DNA from: Butyrivibrio sp. INlla18
Lineage (GTDB): Bacteria > Bacillota > Clostridia > Lachnospirales > Lachnospiraceae
Length of the DNA: 64,000 nucleotides
NCBI RefSeq assembly: GCF_900103635.1
Contig: NZ_FMXK01000005.1
Span: 1 to 64,000 of the forward strand
Reading direction: 5' to 3'
Shown: in pieces, positions 44,193-53,166 of the stretch
How the letters are laid out: every line of letters starts with the position of its first letter
Numbering within the stretch: the first letter of the stretch is position 1
Translations under genes and position numbers: made by a program
The notes under the pieces: model-generated
Databases searched by the model: none
What the model saw: the letters and a program-made list of their open reading frames with translations, nothing else
What the model was told of the DNA's origin: nothing

Positions 44193-45035
44193 TTATTTGA
44201 TGGCTTTACCGTTTCTTCTTCTTACGATGAGCTTGTTAGAAGCCTTCTTAGCCTTACGTGTCTTATAACCAAGAGCTGGCTTGCCCCAAGGTGTGCTAGG
44301 ACCAGAACGTCCGATAGGAGCTCTACCTTCACCACCACCGTGTGGATGGTCGTTAGGGTTCATAACAGAACCACGAACTGTAGGTCTGATGCCCATGTGA
44401 CGAATTCTTCCAGCTTTACCATAGTTGATAAGGTTGTGATCACCATTTCCAACAACACCGATTGTAGCTCTGCACTCGATAGGAACCATTCTCATCTCAC
44501 CTGAAGGAAGACGAAGTGTAGCGTACTTACCTTCTTTGGCCATGAGCTGTGCAGCGTTTCCTGCTGAACGAACCATCTGTCCGCCCTTACCAGGATAAAG
44601 CTCAATGTTGTGTACGTTTTCACCGACAGGAATCTGTGAAAGTGGGAGGCAGTTACCAACACGGATCTCAGCGTTAGCACCGTTCATAACTGTCATGCCA
44701 TCTGTTAAACCGTTAGGTGCAAGGATATAAGCCTTTGTGCCATCCTCGTACTGGATAAGTGCGATATTTGCTGATCTGTTAGGATCATACTCAATTCCGA
44801 TAACCTTTGCAGGCATATCATCCTTGTTTCTTCTGAAATCGATAATTCTGTACTTAACTCTGCCGCCGCATCCGCGATGTCTTACTGTGATCTTACCCTG
44901 GTTGTTACGACCAGCCTTGCTGTTCTTAGAAACAACGAGTGACTTCTCTGGTGTAGACTTTGTAATCTCTGAGAAATCTGATCCAGTCATGTTTCTTCTG
45001 GATGGGGTATATGGGCCGTATTTCTTAATTCCCAT
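44193..45035 (-). CDS. rplB: 50S ribosomal protein L2
   Basis: A 280-residue L2 (uL2), essential for the peptidyl-transferase centre and subunit joining. [20 protein letters not shown] in the N-terminal OB fold, and the C-terminal signature [20 protein letters not shown] with the His residue needed for activity, are intact. A 95-base spacer with the hairpin GAATCC/GGATTC separates it from rplW. Confidence 0.98.
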   Translation of the reverse strand: MGIKKYGPYTPSRRNMTGSDFSEITKSTPEKSLVVSKNSKAGRNNQGKITVRHRGCGGRVKYRIIDFRRNKDDMPAKVIGIEYDPNRSANIALIQYEDGTKAYILAPNGLTDGMTVMNGANAEIRVGNCLPLSQIPVGENVHNIELYPGKGGQMVRSAGNAAQLMAKEGKYATLRLPSGEMRMVPIECRATIGVVGNGDHNLINYGKAGRIRHMGIRPTVRGSVMNPNDHPHGGGEGRAPIGRSGPSTPWGKPALGYKTRKAKKASNKLIVRRRNGKAIK

Positions 45036-45130
45036 GATATTTTCTCCTTTTGTTTTATCACGCGTCTAGTGATTACTCACTTGAATCCCGGGCTCTTCTT
45101 GGATTCGCACGTATAATTATTAGTTATAAA

Positions 45131-45430
45131 TTAGAGTCCCTGGAAAATCTCGATGTCCTTGCTATCAGCTGTAAGCTGAACGATTGCTTTCTTAGTCTTA
45201 GCTGTGAAACCAACAGTCATGCCACGTCTCTTCATCTTGCCGTTAGCATTGATTGTGTTAACCTTAGCAACCTTAGCTCCCTCGAACATCTTCTCTACAG
45301 CTTCCTTGATCTGAGTCTTGTTAGCTTCTGGATTAACAAGGAAAGTGTACTTCTTCTCGCTCATGCCAGCCATGCTCTTCTCTGTGAGAACTGGCTTAAG
45401 GATTACGTCATAATACTGTAATGCTGCCAT
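45131..45430 (-). CDS. rplW: 50S ribosomal protein L23
   Basis: A 99-residue L23 (uL23), the docking site for trigger factor and SRP at the tunnel exit. [26 protein letters not shown] and the C-terminal [19 protein letters not shown] (in parts) are typical. The ATG at 45430 overlaps the rplD stop (TAATG). Confidence 0.98.
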   Translation of the reverse strand: MAALQYYDVILKPVLTEKSMAGMSEKKYTFLVNPEANKTQIKEAVEKMFEGAKVAKVNTINANGKMKRRGMTVGFTAKTKKAIVQLTADSKDIEIFQGL

Positions 45431-46053
45431 TAGCAATACACCTCCTCTATCTTAGCAACTGCATCCTTTGTAAGGACGAGTGTTCTAGCGTTTACGATAT
45501 CATACACATTAAGTGTGTTTGTAAGTGTTGTGTTTGCTTCAGCAAGGTTTCTAGCTGAAAGAACAACATTCTTATCATTATCTGCAAGTACTACAAGAGC
45601 CTTACGAGTAGCCTTAAGGTTGTTCATAACCTCTGCAAATCTCTTTGTCTTGATCTCGTCGAACTTAAGCTCGTCAACAACGATGATGTTGTTGTTCTGA
45701 ACCTTATCTGTAAGAGCAGACTTAAGAGCAGCTCTCTTCTCTTTCTTGTTCATCTTGAAAGAATAATCTCTTGGAACTGGAGCGAATACAACTCCGCCGC
45801 CCTTCCACTGAGGAGCTCTGATAGATCCCTGTCTTGCATGACCTGTTCCCTTCTGTCTCCAAGGCTTTCTTCCGCCTCCTGAAACTTCAGAACGTGTCTT
45901 AGCTTTCTGTGTACCCTGGCGCTTGTCAGCGAGCTGCTGAAGAACTGCCATGTGCACAAGATGTTCATTTACTTCAACTCCGAAGATAGCATCGTTTAAA
46001 TCGATCTTGCCAACTTCTTTGCCTTCCATATTGTAAACAGATACATTAGCCAT
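45430..46053 (-). CDS. rplD: 50S ribosomal protein L4
   Basis: A 207-residue L4 (uL4), lining the exit tunnel; in E. coli it also represses the S10 operon through its leader. [32 protein letters not shown] (in parts) forms the tunnel loop near residues 60-90. Given the structured leader before rpsJ, this is the first candidate for an autoregulator here. TAATG coupling to rplW. Confidence 0.98.
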   Translation of the reverse strand: MANVSVYNMEGKEVGKIDLNDAIFGVEVNEHLVHMAVLQQLADKRQGTQKAKTRSEVSGGGRKPWRQKGTGHARQGSIRAPQWKGGGVVFAPVPRDYSFKMNKKEKRAALKSALTDKVQNNNIIVVDELKFDEIKTKRFAEVMNNLKATRKALVVLADNDKNVVLSARNLAEANTTLTNTLNVYDIVNARTLVLTKDAVAKIEEVYC

Positions 46054-46080
46054 CTGTATGGTCCTCCTTTCGCGTTCTTA

Positions 46081-46764
46081 TTAGCCTATTGCCTTAACTG
46101 TTTCTTTGATAGCAACAAGTCCCTTCTTAGGTCCTGGAATAGCACCCTTAACAAGAATAAGATTCTTGTCAGCATCTACTCTAACAACCTCAAGATTCTG
46201 AACTGTTACTTTTACACTGCCCATGTGACCAGGCATTCCCTTGCCCTTGAATACGCGGCTAGGATCTGAACTTGAACCATTAGAACCCTGATGACGGTGG
46301 AACTTGGAACCGTGTGCCATAGGTCCTCTGTGCTGACCATTCTTCTTAATAGCACCCTGGAATCCTTTTCCCTTTGAAACTGCTGTAGCATCAATCTTGT
46401 CGCCTTCTGCGAAGATATCAGCCTTGATCTCAGCGCCAAGAGCATACTCTGCAGCATTCTCAAGCTTGAACTCTCTTACATATCTCTTGCAAGAAACTCC
46501 AGCCTTCTTGAAATGTCCCTGCTCAGCCTTTGTAGCGCCATGACGGTGGTAGATTGTCTTGCTACCGTTCTTGTCCTTGTTAACAACCTTTTCCTTCTTG
46601 TCAACATATCCAACCTGAACAGCGCTATAACCGTCGTTCTCTACAGTTTTGATCTGTGTTACTACACATGGTCCTGCCTGAAGAACAGTTACAGGAACAA
46701 GTGAACCATCTTCTTTGAAGATCTGAGTCATTCCGACTTTAGTAGCTAAAATAGCCTTCTTCAT
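46081..46764 (-). CDS. rplC: 50S ribosomal protein L3
   Basis: A 227-residue L3 (uL3), an early assembly protein near the peptidyl-transferase centre. [48 protein letters not shown] and [14 protein letters not shown] (in parts) are typical. It is somewhat longer than the E. coli protein, as in other Clostridia. AGGAGG precedes the ATG. A 141-base hairpin-containing spacer follows rpsJ. Confidence 0.98.
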   Translation of the reverse strand: MKKAILATKVGMTQIFKEDGSLVPVTVLQAGPCVVTQIKTVENDGYSAVQVGYVDKKEKVVNKDKNGSKTIYHRHGATKAEQGHFKKAGVSCKRYVREFKLENAAEYALGAEIKADIFAEGDKIDATAVSKGKGFQGAIKKNGQHRGPMAHGSKFHRHQGSNGSSSDPSRVFKGKGMPGHMGSVKVTVQNLEVVRVDADKNLILVKGAIPGPKKGLVAIKETVKAIG

Positions 46765-46905
46765 GTTTTTTACCTCCTATTACGTCTACAGCGGATGCTT
46801 GGTTCGTTCGCAATGTCGCTTTAATTGTCTGCAACGTGACAATTCTCCAGTTTTCACGGCATCATGCGTCTCGCATCATACTAGTAGAGGTCAATGTTAC
46901 TTAAA
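46765..46905 (-). other. Structured spacer between rpsJ and rplC
   Basis: No gene. Minus-strand hairpins include AATTGTC-acgttgca-GACAATT and ATGCG-aga-CGCAT. The spacer is long for this junction, which is usually under 50 bases. Confidence 0.5.
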
Positions 46906-47217
46906 TTATTTCATCTTGATGTTTATGTTTACACCAGCTGGCATCTCGAGTCTCTGAAGAGCCTCAACTGTCTTTGATGTAGGTGTGATGATATCGATAA
47001 GTCTCTTATGTGTTCTCTGCTCGAACTGTTCTCTAGAATCTTTGTACTTGTGAACTGCTCTTAAGATAGTAACAACTTCCTTCTTAGTAGGAAGAGGTAC
47101 TGGTCCACTTACCTGAGAACCGTTCTTCTTGACTGTCTCGATAATCTTCTTGGCAGATGCATCAACAAGCTGATGATCATAAGCCTTAAGTGTAATTCTC
47201 ATTACCTGATTTGCCAT
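46906..47217 (-). CDS. rpsJ: 30S ribosomal protein S10
   Basis: A 103-residue S10 (uS10), also the NusE part of transcription antitermination complexes. [55 protein letters not shown] (in parts) and the C-terminal [11 protein letters not shown] are typical. It is the first gene of the S10-spc operon; AAGGAGG lies upstream of the ATG, after a leader of about 280 bases. Confidence 0.98.
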   Translation of the reverse strand: MANQVMRITLKAYDHQLVDASAKKIIETVKKNGSQVSGPVPLPTKKEVVTILRAVHKYKDSREQFEQRTHKRLIDIITPTSKTVEALQRLEMPAGVNINIKMK

Positions 47218-47254
47218 AAAAAAAGTCGCCTCCTTTTCGCACTTTTAATGAAGT

Positions 47255-47390
47255 ACGACAAGCGGTGACTGTACACTCTCCCGTGTGTGTCCTAAACCTT
47301 AATACATAATAAGGTCATAGTTTTACTACACGTCGTTTCTGCCTTGGGTTAGTCGGCAGACTCTTTAATTACTGTACAGTGACTTGTCGT
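47255..47390 (-). ncRNA. Structured 5' leader of the S10 operon
   Basis: On minus, ACGACAAG (47390-47383) and CTGTACA (47379-47373) pair perfectly with CTTGTCGT (47262-47255) and TGTACAG (47275-47269), closing a 136-base domain. Inside are at least two hairpins: TCTGCC-gactaacccaa-GGCAGA and ACCTTAT-tatgt-ATTAAGGT. More pairings (GGCC/GGCC, CTGCTT/AAGCAG) lie upstream to about 47495. The domain ends about 37 bases before the rpsJ start. Leader-mediated autoregulation is the likely function; I cannot match it to a named Rfam family from memory. Confidence 0.7.
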
Positions 47391-47501
47391 CAGTTTGGTT
47401 GGCCTTGGTTCGGCCTCTAGACATTCGCTCCACGGAAAACCTGCTTAACTGGATAAAGCAGCAACCTCACGCTTCATAGCTATCATGTCACAGCGTTTAT
47501 G

Positions 47502-47530
47502 AGTATAAAACATTTTGATATTTAATGCAA
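47502..47530 (-). promoter_or_regulatory. S10 operon promoter
   Basis: Minus-strand TTGCAT (47530-47525) and TATACT (47507-47502) are 17 bases apart. Transcription would start near 47495, giving a leader of about 280 bases before rpsJ. Confidence 0.75.
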
Positions 47531-47619
47531 CACCTTTTTAAAAATTAATCTCTTTTATGGTAAAATCAGCCTTTTTTAGCTATTTTTCTTGATCAAAATT
47601 AATCTTTTTATTCATTTAG

Positions 47620-47648
47620 ATGACTATAAACATGTGCTGTAGTACAAT
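47620..47648 (+). promoter_or_regulatory. Candidate promoter of the methyltransferase gene
   Basis: Plus-strand ATGACT (47620-47625) and TACAAT (47643-47648) are 17 bases apart. It is divergent from the S10 operon promoter. The leader holds a TAATAG/CTATTA hairpin. Confidence 0.4.
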
Positions 47649-47752
47649 GTGACCTGCACATCAACGCAAATAATAGCATTTATTAATAGAAAAAACTATT
47701 ATCAGAGTTTAAACTATTATAAAGAATATATTATATGGAAGGAATTAAATCT

Positions 47753-48616
47753 ATGTGGATTGCAGACGGATGGAAAGACTACGAAGTACTAGACACCTCA
47801 AGCGGTGAGAAGCTTGAACGTTGGGGCGACTATTTACTCGTAAGACCAGACCCACAGGTTATTTGGAATACAGAAAAAAAGCATTACGGATGGAAGAAGT
47901 TCAACGGACACTATCATCGCAGCAATAAAGGCGGCGGTGAGTGGGAGTTCCATAAGCTTCCAGAAGAATGGACTATTAATTATAAGGAACTTACATTTAA
48001 TCTTAAACCATTTAGCTTCAAGCACACAGGTCTTTTCCCTGAGCAGGCAGCTAACTGGGATTGGTTCTCTTCATTAATAAAGGAAGCTGATCGTCCAATT
48101 AAAGTTCTTAACCTCTTTGCTTATACAGGTGGTGCTACTGTTTCAGCAGCTAAGGCTGGGGCAAGTGTAACTCACGTTGATGCCGCTAAGGGTATGGTTG
48201 CTTGGGCAAAAGAGAATGCTGCTTCATCAGGACTTGCTGATGCACCTATCAGATATCTTGTTGATGACTGCGTTAAGTTTGTTGAAAGAGAAATAAGACG
48301 TGGCAATAAATATGATGCCATCATCATGGATCCTCCTTCATATGGAAGAGGTCCTAAGGGTGAGATCTGGAAGATCGAGGAATCTGTTTTCCCATTTATC
48401 CAGTTATCTGCTAAGCTTCTTTCAGATAACCCACTGTTCTTCCTTATCAACTCATACACAACAGGTCTACAGCCTGCAGTACTTTCTTATATGCTTCATA
48501 CAGTTCTTGATCCTATTCACGAAGGAAATGTAGAGGCCAATGAGATTGGACTTCCAGTTAAAGGAAATGGTCTTGTACTTCCATGCGGAGCAAGTGGACG
48601 CTGGACAGCAAAATAA
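47753..48616 (+). CDS. Class I SAM-dependent methyltransferase, RlmI/PF10672-like
   Basis: A 287-residue methyltransferase. The SAM site is VLNLFAYTGGATVSAAKAGA (about residues 118-137) with the acidic HVDAAKG, and the catalytic-loop motif is IIMDPPSYGRGPKG. This is the C-terminal domain pattern of 23S rRNA cytosine methyltransferases of the RlmI/YccW kind, but the N-terminal PUA domain of RlmI is missing, so the target (probably RNA) is not certain. GGAAGGA nine bases before the ATG at 47753 decides the start. Single gene, divergent from the S10 operon. Confidence 0.85.
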   Translation: MWIADGWKDYEVLDTSSGEKLERWGDYLLVRPDPQVIWNTEKKHYGWKKFNGHYHRSNKGGGEWEFHKLPEEWTINYKELTFNLKPFSFKHTGLFPEQAANWDWFSSLIKEADRPIKVLNLFAYTGGATVSAAKAGASVTHVDAAKGMVAWAKENAASSGLADAPIRYLVDDCVKFVEREIRRGNKYDAIIMDPPSYGRGPKGEIWKIEESVFPFIQLSAKLLSDNPLFFLINSYTTGLQPAVLSYMLHTVLDPIHEGNVEANEIGLPVKGNGLVLPCGASGRWTAK

Positions 48617-48635
48617 AAATATATTTCTATATATA

Positions 48636-48670
48636 AAAAATGAAGGTTAGAATTTTCCAACCTTCATTTT
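48636..48670. terminator. Bidirectional terminator
   Basis: AAAATGAAGGTT pairs with AACCTTCATTTT around a 10-base loop, A and T rich on both sides. It serves the methyltransferase gene and the facing repeat-protein gene. Confidence 0.9.
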
Positions 48671-48682
48671 ATTTATCATTCC

Positions 48683-49720
48683 TTAGTTAAGACTTACTGA
48701 AACTGCATGATAATATTCATCTGATCCACGCTCAATTACTACTGATATGTTCTTGTCCTGAAGGATTACTGGACATCTTGAGAAGTTTGTAGCTGCATCA
48801 AGTCTTATCTGCATTGTTCCGCCGCTTGTCTCAAGATAAAGAGTATTCTCTGTTGTGCTTGAGCTTACCTTACCAGAAACTGTAGTCTTGGATGAAGCAT
48901 CAAGTGTAACTTCAGAAGCAGCACTAGCTGAATTATTTACAAGCTTGGATGTGTGATTCCATGCATCGCTTCCTCTATAGAAGTTAACTGTAATGCTCTC
49001 GCCTGGCATAAGCACTCGGCAAGCACTTGCATCTGTTGCAAGGTCAAGAACAAACTCCATTGTTCCTGCTGAAGTTGAGAGGTAAAGGATTGAAGAAGTA
49101 GTACCCTTCTCTACTGTTCCTGTTACACCGCTTCCTGATGAAGTACCAGCTGCTGAACTTGATGTAGCAGAAGCACCGCCGTTACTTGAAATTGAAAGAG
49201 CATGCATATATGCATCTGATCCTCGTGCAACTACAACCTGAACACTCTTACCGATGATGAGCATTGTAACACCTGAAAGATCTGTCTCATCATCCATCTT
49301 GATCTGCATTGTTCCGTTGTCTGTATTTAAATATAGAAGTTCTTCTGATGTACCTTTAGCAATAGTACCTTTTACTGTTGCTTTGTTGCCTGTATCAATT
49401 GTAACCTTACCAACCTTTGCTGTTCCTGTAAGAGTAGATGCATGCCAGTACTCATCGCTTCCTCTATAACATGAAGCTGTAATACTGCTTCCTGGAAGAA
49501 TAAGCTTGGTTCCGCTTACCTGGGTTGAGCTGTCGATCTTGATCTCCATTGTTCCGCCGCTTGTGGACAGATACAGGATATCTGAAGTTGTTTTATCTGA
49601 AACCGTTCCTGAGAAGGTGGTCTCTGCCGCCTTAGTATCAACAGAATATGTAAATGCTGTAGTTAATATCAGTAGAAGCGTCAACAGTACGCTTAATATC
49701 ATTGATATTCGTTTTTTCAT
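48683..49720 (-). CDS. Secreted protein of four repeats, unknown function
   Basis: A 345-residue protein with a signal peptide (about 1-33, ending DTKAA-E). The rest is four repeats of about 65 residues with the pattern LYL-T--GTM-I--D--T, then G-SITV or similar, ending RGSD-Y-HA. Repeats 1 and 3 end in YRGSD..H-S-L and repeats 2 and 4 in RGSD.Y-HA-S-S, so it is A-B-A-B, with a V(T)-D-xK-TV-G linker before 2 and 4. It looks all-beta. I do not recognise the family. GGGGTAAAAATATT precedes the chosen ATG; a frame nine codons longer is rejected. Confidence 0.8.
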   Translation of the reverse strand: MKKRISMILSVLLTLLLILTTAFTYSVDTKAAETTFSGTVSDKTTSDILYLSTSGGTMEIKIDSSTQVSGTKLILPGSSITASCYRGSDEYWHASTLTGTAKVGKVTIDTGNKATVKGTIAKGTSEELLYLNTDNGTMQIKMDDETDLSGVTMLIIGKSVQVVVARGSDAYMHALSISSNGGASATSSSAAGTSSGSGVTGTVEKGTTSSILYLSTSAGTMEFVLDLATDASACRVLMPGESITVNFYRGSDAWNHTSKLVNNSASAASEVTLDASSKTTVSGKVSSSTTENTLYLETSGGTMQIRLDAATNFSRCPVILQDKNISVVIERGSDEYYHAVSVSLN

Positions 49721-49811
49721 AATATTTTTACCCCTTTCATACAACATCTTCCTTTTTCCACACTCTATTATACATCATATAGTAGAGGTTGCATAGTATC
49801 TCAAATTATCA

Positions 49812-49845
49812 AGAAAAAAGAAGCCCGCACAATGTGCGAGCTTCT
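49812..49845 (-). terminator. Terminator of the metF-moxR-bat operon
   Basis: AGAAGC-t-CGCAC pairs with GTGCG-g-GCTTCT, followed on minus by a T run. Confidence 0.9.
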
Positions 49846-49847
49846 GA

Positions 49848-50612
49848 TTACCATGGATGTTCTGGCCCGGAACCACCAGCGGTTTCCTCACCATCTTCAT
49901 CATATTTGCCGTAATATTCCTGTTCCTCAACTCTTTCGCTAGCTGATTTAGTTCTATTATCCTGAATCTCCTGAATTTCTTCCTGAGTCATAGGTTGTGG
50001 CTGTTCTTGCTTTTGCTGGTCATCTTGATCTTGTTCTTCCTGCTGCTCTTGCTGTTGTTGCTGCTCCTGATCATCAGAATTATCATTATTATTCTGCTGT
50101 TGCTGGAGTTTCTCGATCATCTTATCGATATCTTCCTTAAGCTGCTGAGCAGTTGCATCTGTTCCAGTTCCTTCATCATTGGCATACCCTTTTTCCATAA
50201 GGATATCTCTAGCACTGTACAATATCTGAAGCGCCCCTTGAATATCCGTATCAGTTTTCAGATTATCAAAATCAATACTATAGCAAAGAGCCAGCGCCAG
50301 GTTTATTCTGATAGGAATATCCCTGTCTTCTGGAACATTCTCATATGAGAGAGCCTGATAATAATAAGCTGCTGCAGTAGAATAGTCTCCTCCCTGGTAA
50401 TAGCAATTACCAAGATTGTAATAAGGAAGGTAACTCTCAGGGTGATTGAATAAAACCTCGAATTTCTGTACTGGAGGTGCATAAGTTTCTGAAGCATATG
50501 CTACAATAAAGAAATGGTTTAAAAGTACCTTCAGCACAAAAAAACCTGAAGCTACAACAAGTACGATAGAAATAATAAAGGGTATCATAACCTTTAAAGG
50601 TGTCTTCTTCAT
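49848..50612 (-). CDS. TPR-containing membrane protein, BatC-like
   Basis: A 254-residue protein: a membrane helix at about 9-32, an outside TPR-like part (HPESYLPYYNLGNCYYQGGDY and INLALALCYSID region, about 50-130), then a very Gln/Asp/Glu-rich tail (about 165-205) and a charged C terminus. The layout TM-TPR-low complexity at the end of a MoxR-DUF58-VWA-VWA operon corresponds to BatC-type proteins. The long glutamine tract is made mostly of CAG and CAA codons, so length may vary between strains. Confidence 0.82.
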   Translation of the reverse strand: MKKTPLKVMIPFIISIVLVVASGFFVLKVLLNHFFIVAYASETYAPPVQKFEVLFNHPESYLPYYNLGNCYYQGGDYSTAAAYYYQALSYENVPEDRDIPIRINLALALCYSIDFDNLKTDTDIQGALQILYSARDILMEKGYANDEGTGTDATAQQLKEDIDKMIEKLQQQQNNNDNSDDQEQQQQQEQQEEQDQDDQQKQEQPQPMTQEEIQEIQDNRTKSASERVEEQEYYGKYDEDGEETAGGSGPEHPW

Positions 50613-50615
50613 AAA

Positions 50616-51578
50616 TTATAATCTCCCCTTCCTTATTATTATGTACAGTTCAAGTAACATCATAAGAGCCAGTGGAATAGCAAAGTAATAATACATGTCT
50701 ATATATCTCTCAGCGCCTGTCTCTTTATCCATAACAGTCTTGCACTGATTCTTGACCTCTTCGATGATTCCCTTGATAGGGTCATGTCCAGAGTTCATGT
50801 TAAGATAGCTGAGATTAAGGTCTGTAGCCACCTGCTGAAGATTCTCTTCATTGATAATAGAAATAGCATCCTGGTGAGTTGTACTGTCATATACGTAGCC
50901 CCAGCTGCCGTCCTTCATCTTGCCACCTTTTTCTGAACCATATCCCAAAACAGCACCTGTATCTACAAATTCAGCAAGCTCTGCATAAGACTGAAGTTCT
51001 TCTCCATTTGTGATCTCACCATCACTGATATAAAAAACTACTGTCCTTCTGTTCTCTTTTTTCCTAGATGATGAAAGAAGTGATCTCATATCGTAATAAG
51101 GAAGATTTAGACTACTTCCAGCTGCATCGTATGAATCGATCTGAGTTATGGTAGCCATAAGATCTTCGATATATCTAACATCCTGAGTAAATGGGCTTAC
51201 TACCTTTGACTTGTTATCAAAAGTAACGATAGCAAAGTTACTTCCTGCAAGTTCATCGATAATATATTGAACATCCTTAAGCGCGCCACTCATTCTGGTA
51301 TTTTTGCCGCTGTAGTCTTCTGCCCACATACTAAGAGTAGTATCTACAACAAAGAGAACATCCAGATTCTTGGTAGCAAATTCAACATTATCATCTACTG
51401 TAACTGGTCTAAGACCTATGCACAGCACAAGAATGTAGATGATGGATAATCTTGCTATCGAAAAGATCTTTTCTTTAAGTTTTAACTGATTTCTCCATAT
51501 TATGATCACCGTTGCCGTCATCAAAATGATGAATATAGCAAGCAGTGAAAATATAGGTAAAATAGGTAATAGTCTCAT
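50616..51578 (-). CDS. VWA-domain membrane protein, BatB/BatA-like (second)
   Basis: A 320-residue protein with helices at about 8-30 and 40-58 and a C-terminal helix near 300. The von Willebrand A domain shows the metal-ion site DTTLS at D79/T81/S83 (DxTxS form), the mid-domain SSLNLPYYDMRSLL and the later VVFYISDGEIT. The ATG overlaps the stop of the preceding VWA gene by 4 bases (ATGA). With the neighbour it forms the usual pair of VWA proteins in MoxR operons. The site form DxTxS is a slight variant. Confidence 0.9.
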   Translation of the reverse strand: MRLLPILPIFSLLAIFIILMTATVIIIWRNQLKLKEKIFSIARLSIIYILVLCIGLRPVTVDDNVEFATKNLDVLFVVDTTLSMWAEDYSGKNTRMSGALKDVQYIIDELAGSNFAIVTFDNKSKVVSPFTQDVRYIEDLMATITQIDSYDAAGSSLNLPYYDMRSLLSSSRKKENRRTVVFYISDGEITNGEELQSYAELAEFVDTGAVLGYGSEKGGKMKDGSWGYVYDSTTHQDAISIINEENLQQVATDLNLSYLNMNSGHDPIKGIIEEVKNQCKTVMDKETGAERYIDMYYYFAIPLALMMLLELYIIIRKGRL

Positions 51579-52678
51579 CTTTGTAACACCAATCCTGCCG
51601 TTATTGAAGCCACAAGGCACATAAGCAATGTGACAAATGGTATAAATGGCATGTCTGTATATTCTTTGGAAGCAACAGTCTTAACAAGGAGTGCGTCCTC
51701 CTTCTGAATGTTTCCAACAATATCTTTTACTGAATTATCAGTAGTTCTGATATAGAGCTTACCGCCTGTTATCTTAATGGCGTTCTCAAACTCACTCTTG
51801 CACTCTTCGTAATCATAGAGATCAGGCATATAGAAAACCTCTTCTCTAGGATAAATGCCATAAACAGTTACATCATTAACAGCGCAAGCCTCTGCTGCCT
51901 TCTCCACATCAACGATCTGTGGAGCAATGTTACTAAGCTCATTGTCAGTACACATGATGATAACTCTTGTTCTCTCTGATTCCCCAAGATATGGGAATGA
52001 ATATAGAGCTGTAGCAAGGCCTTCACCAATAAGTGATGAGCCCTTAGTGTCAGAATTATAAACTGTACCAGCATCAAAGTATGACAGCTTGATTGCCATC
52101 TCCTCATACTTTTCATACTCTTCATCAGTCAGATCAGAGTATTTCTTACCGTTATAGGTTTCCATAAACTCTTTTTGCATAACAAAGTACTGCTCGAGCT
52201 CATCAAGCTTGTCTATAACATAGTCATAGTCATCAGTAAGTGGTACATAGGTAACTGTTGAAGTATTGAATATATTGATTCCAATTCTATCTCCCTCAAG
52301 GCCCCTTACAAGCTCCTCAAGGTAATCTGTAACCTCGTAGTTGAGGTCATACAGTGAATAAGAAACATCCAAGCAAATGATAATATCTCTTTTCTTTATA
52401 GTGCTCTCGATCTCTTTTGTTTCAAAGGGCCTGGCTATAAGGAAAAGGGATGATACGATACTTCCCACAAGACTGGCTACCAAAATGCATCTAAGGATCT
52501 TGTATCTTTTCTCAAGCTTTTGATAAATAGCTGATTGTCTGATTCTTGAAGTGTTTGCCGCCTTTATACCTGTGGAATATGAATTTGCCTTGTGGCGCTG
52601 CACACCAAGTAGTGCAAACAGTACCACAGCAAGAATAATGCCGCCGATAATGACAACACTTTTGTGCATCAATTCCAT
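51575..52678 (-). CDS. VWA-domain membrane protein, BatA-like (first)
   Basis: A 367-residue protein with helices at about 8-26 and 63-85 and a C-terminal one at 345-365. The VWA domain begins at residue 98 with the MIDAS DVSYS (D104, S106, S108); the later TRVIIMCTDNELS and VYGIYPREEVFY are typical. An insertion of about 40 charged residues (ETYNGKKYSDLTDEEYEKYEEM region) sits between the first VWA strands. It overlaps the membrane gene upstream by 10 bases. Confidence 0.9.
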   Translation of the reverse strand: MELMHKSVVIIGGIILAVVLFALLGVQRHKANSYSTGIKAANTSRIRQSAIYQKLEKRYKILRCILVASLVGSIVSSLFLIARPFETKEIESTIKKRDIIICLDVSYSLYDLNYEVTDYLEELVRGLEGDRIGINIFNTSTVTYVPLTDDYDYVIDKLDELEQYFVMQKEFMETYNGKKYSDLTDEEYEKYEEMAIKLSYFDAGTVYNSDTKGSSLIGEGLATALYSFPYLGESERTRVIIMCTDNELSNIAPQIVDVEKAAEACAVNDVTVYGIYPREEVFYMPDLYDYEECKSEFENAIKITGGKLYIRTTDNSVKDIVGNIQKEDALLVKTVASKEYTDMPFIPFVTLLMCLVASITAGLVLQR

Positions 52679-53166
52679 GTTTTTATCACTCCCATAGCGC
52701 TATTGCATGAAGCCTCAAGGCTCATCTTGGTAGCCCTGTTATCTTCTGCAAATTCAGGTACATAGTATTCCTCGATCAGCTTATTGAGCTTCTCAATCCC
52801 AAGTCCCTTGATCTCATAGAGAGTATAGTTTTCCACATTGATACCTGTAGTTTCCTGTACAAATCCTCTAATTATGATACTAAGCCTCTGATAGCCATCT
52901 CTTTTTGTAATTTTCTTTGCATTATAATCCGCAAGAACAGCCTGGATCATTCCAACATATCTGCCCTTTGCGTTTGTGATAACTCTCTGTGAAGGTTGGA
53001 TGAAAACTGGGCCTTCCTTTGTAGCCTCTACCTGTGTCTGAGCCTTTTTATAAAAACGCCTCATTATCAAAAGAAAAGCCACAGATAAGAGCAGTGCTGC
53101 AATAGCAAAAAGCCATACCCACAGATAAAATTCAAACGGTGGTTGTAATGTAACCGTAGTTTCCAT
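52669..53166 (-). CDS. Single-span membrane protein of the MoxR/Bat operon
   Basis: A 165-residue protein with one membrane helix (about 13-36) and a cytoplasmic helical domain, with ITKRDGYQRLSIIIRGFVQETTG and an Asn/Glu-rich C terminus. It sits where DUF4381-like proteins are found, between DUF58 and the VWA genes, and overlaps both neighbours (35 and 10 bases). The family resemblance is by position and size more than by motif. GAAAGG lies upstream of the ATG. Confidence 0.75.
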   Translation of the reverse strand: METTVTLQPPFEFYLWVWLFAIAALLLSVAFLLIMRRFYKKAQTQVEATKEGPVFIQPSQRVITNAKGRYVGMIQAVLADYNAKKITKRDGYQRLSIIIRGFVQETTGINVENYTLYEIKGLGIEKLNKLIEEYYVPEFAEDNRATKMSLEASCNSAMGVIKTWN

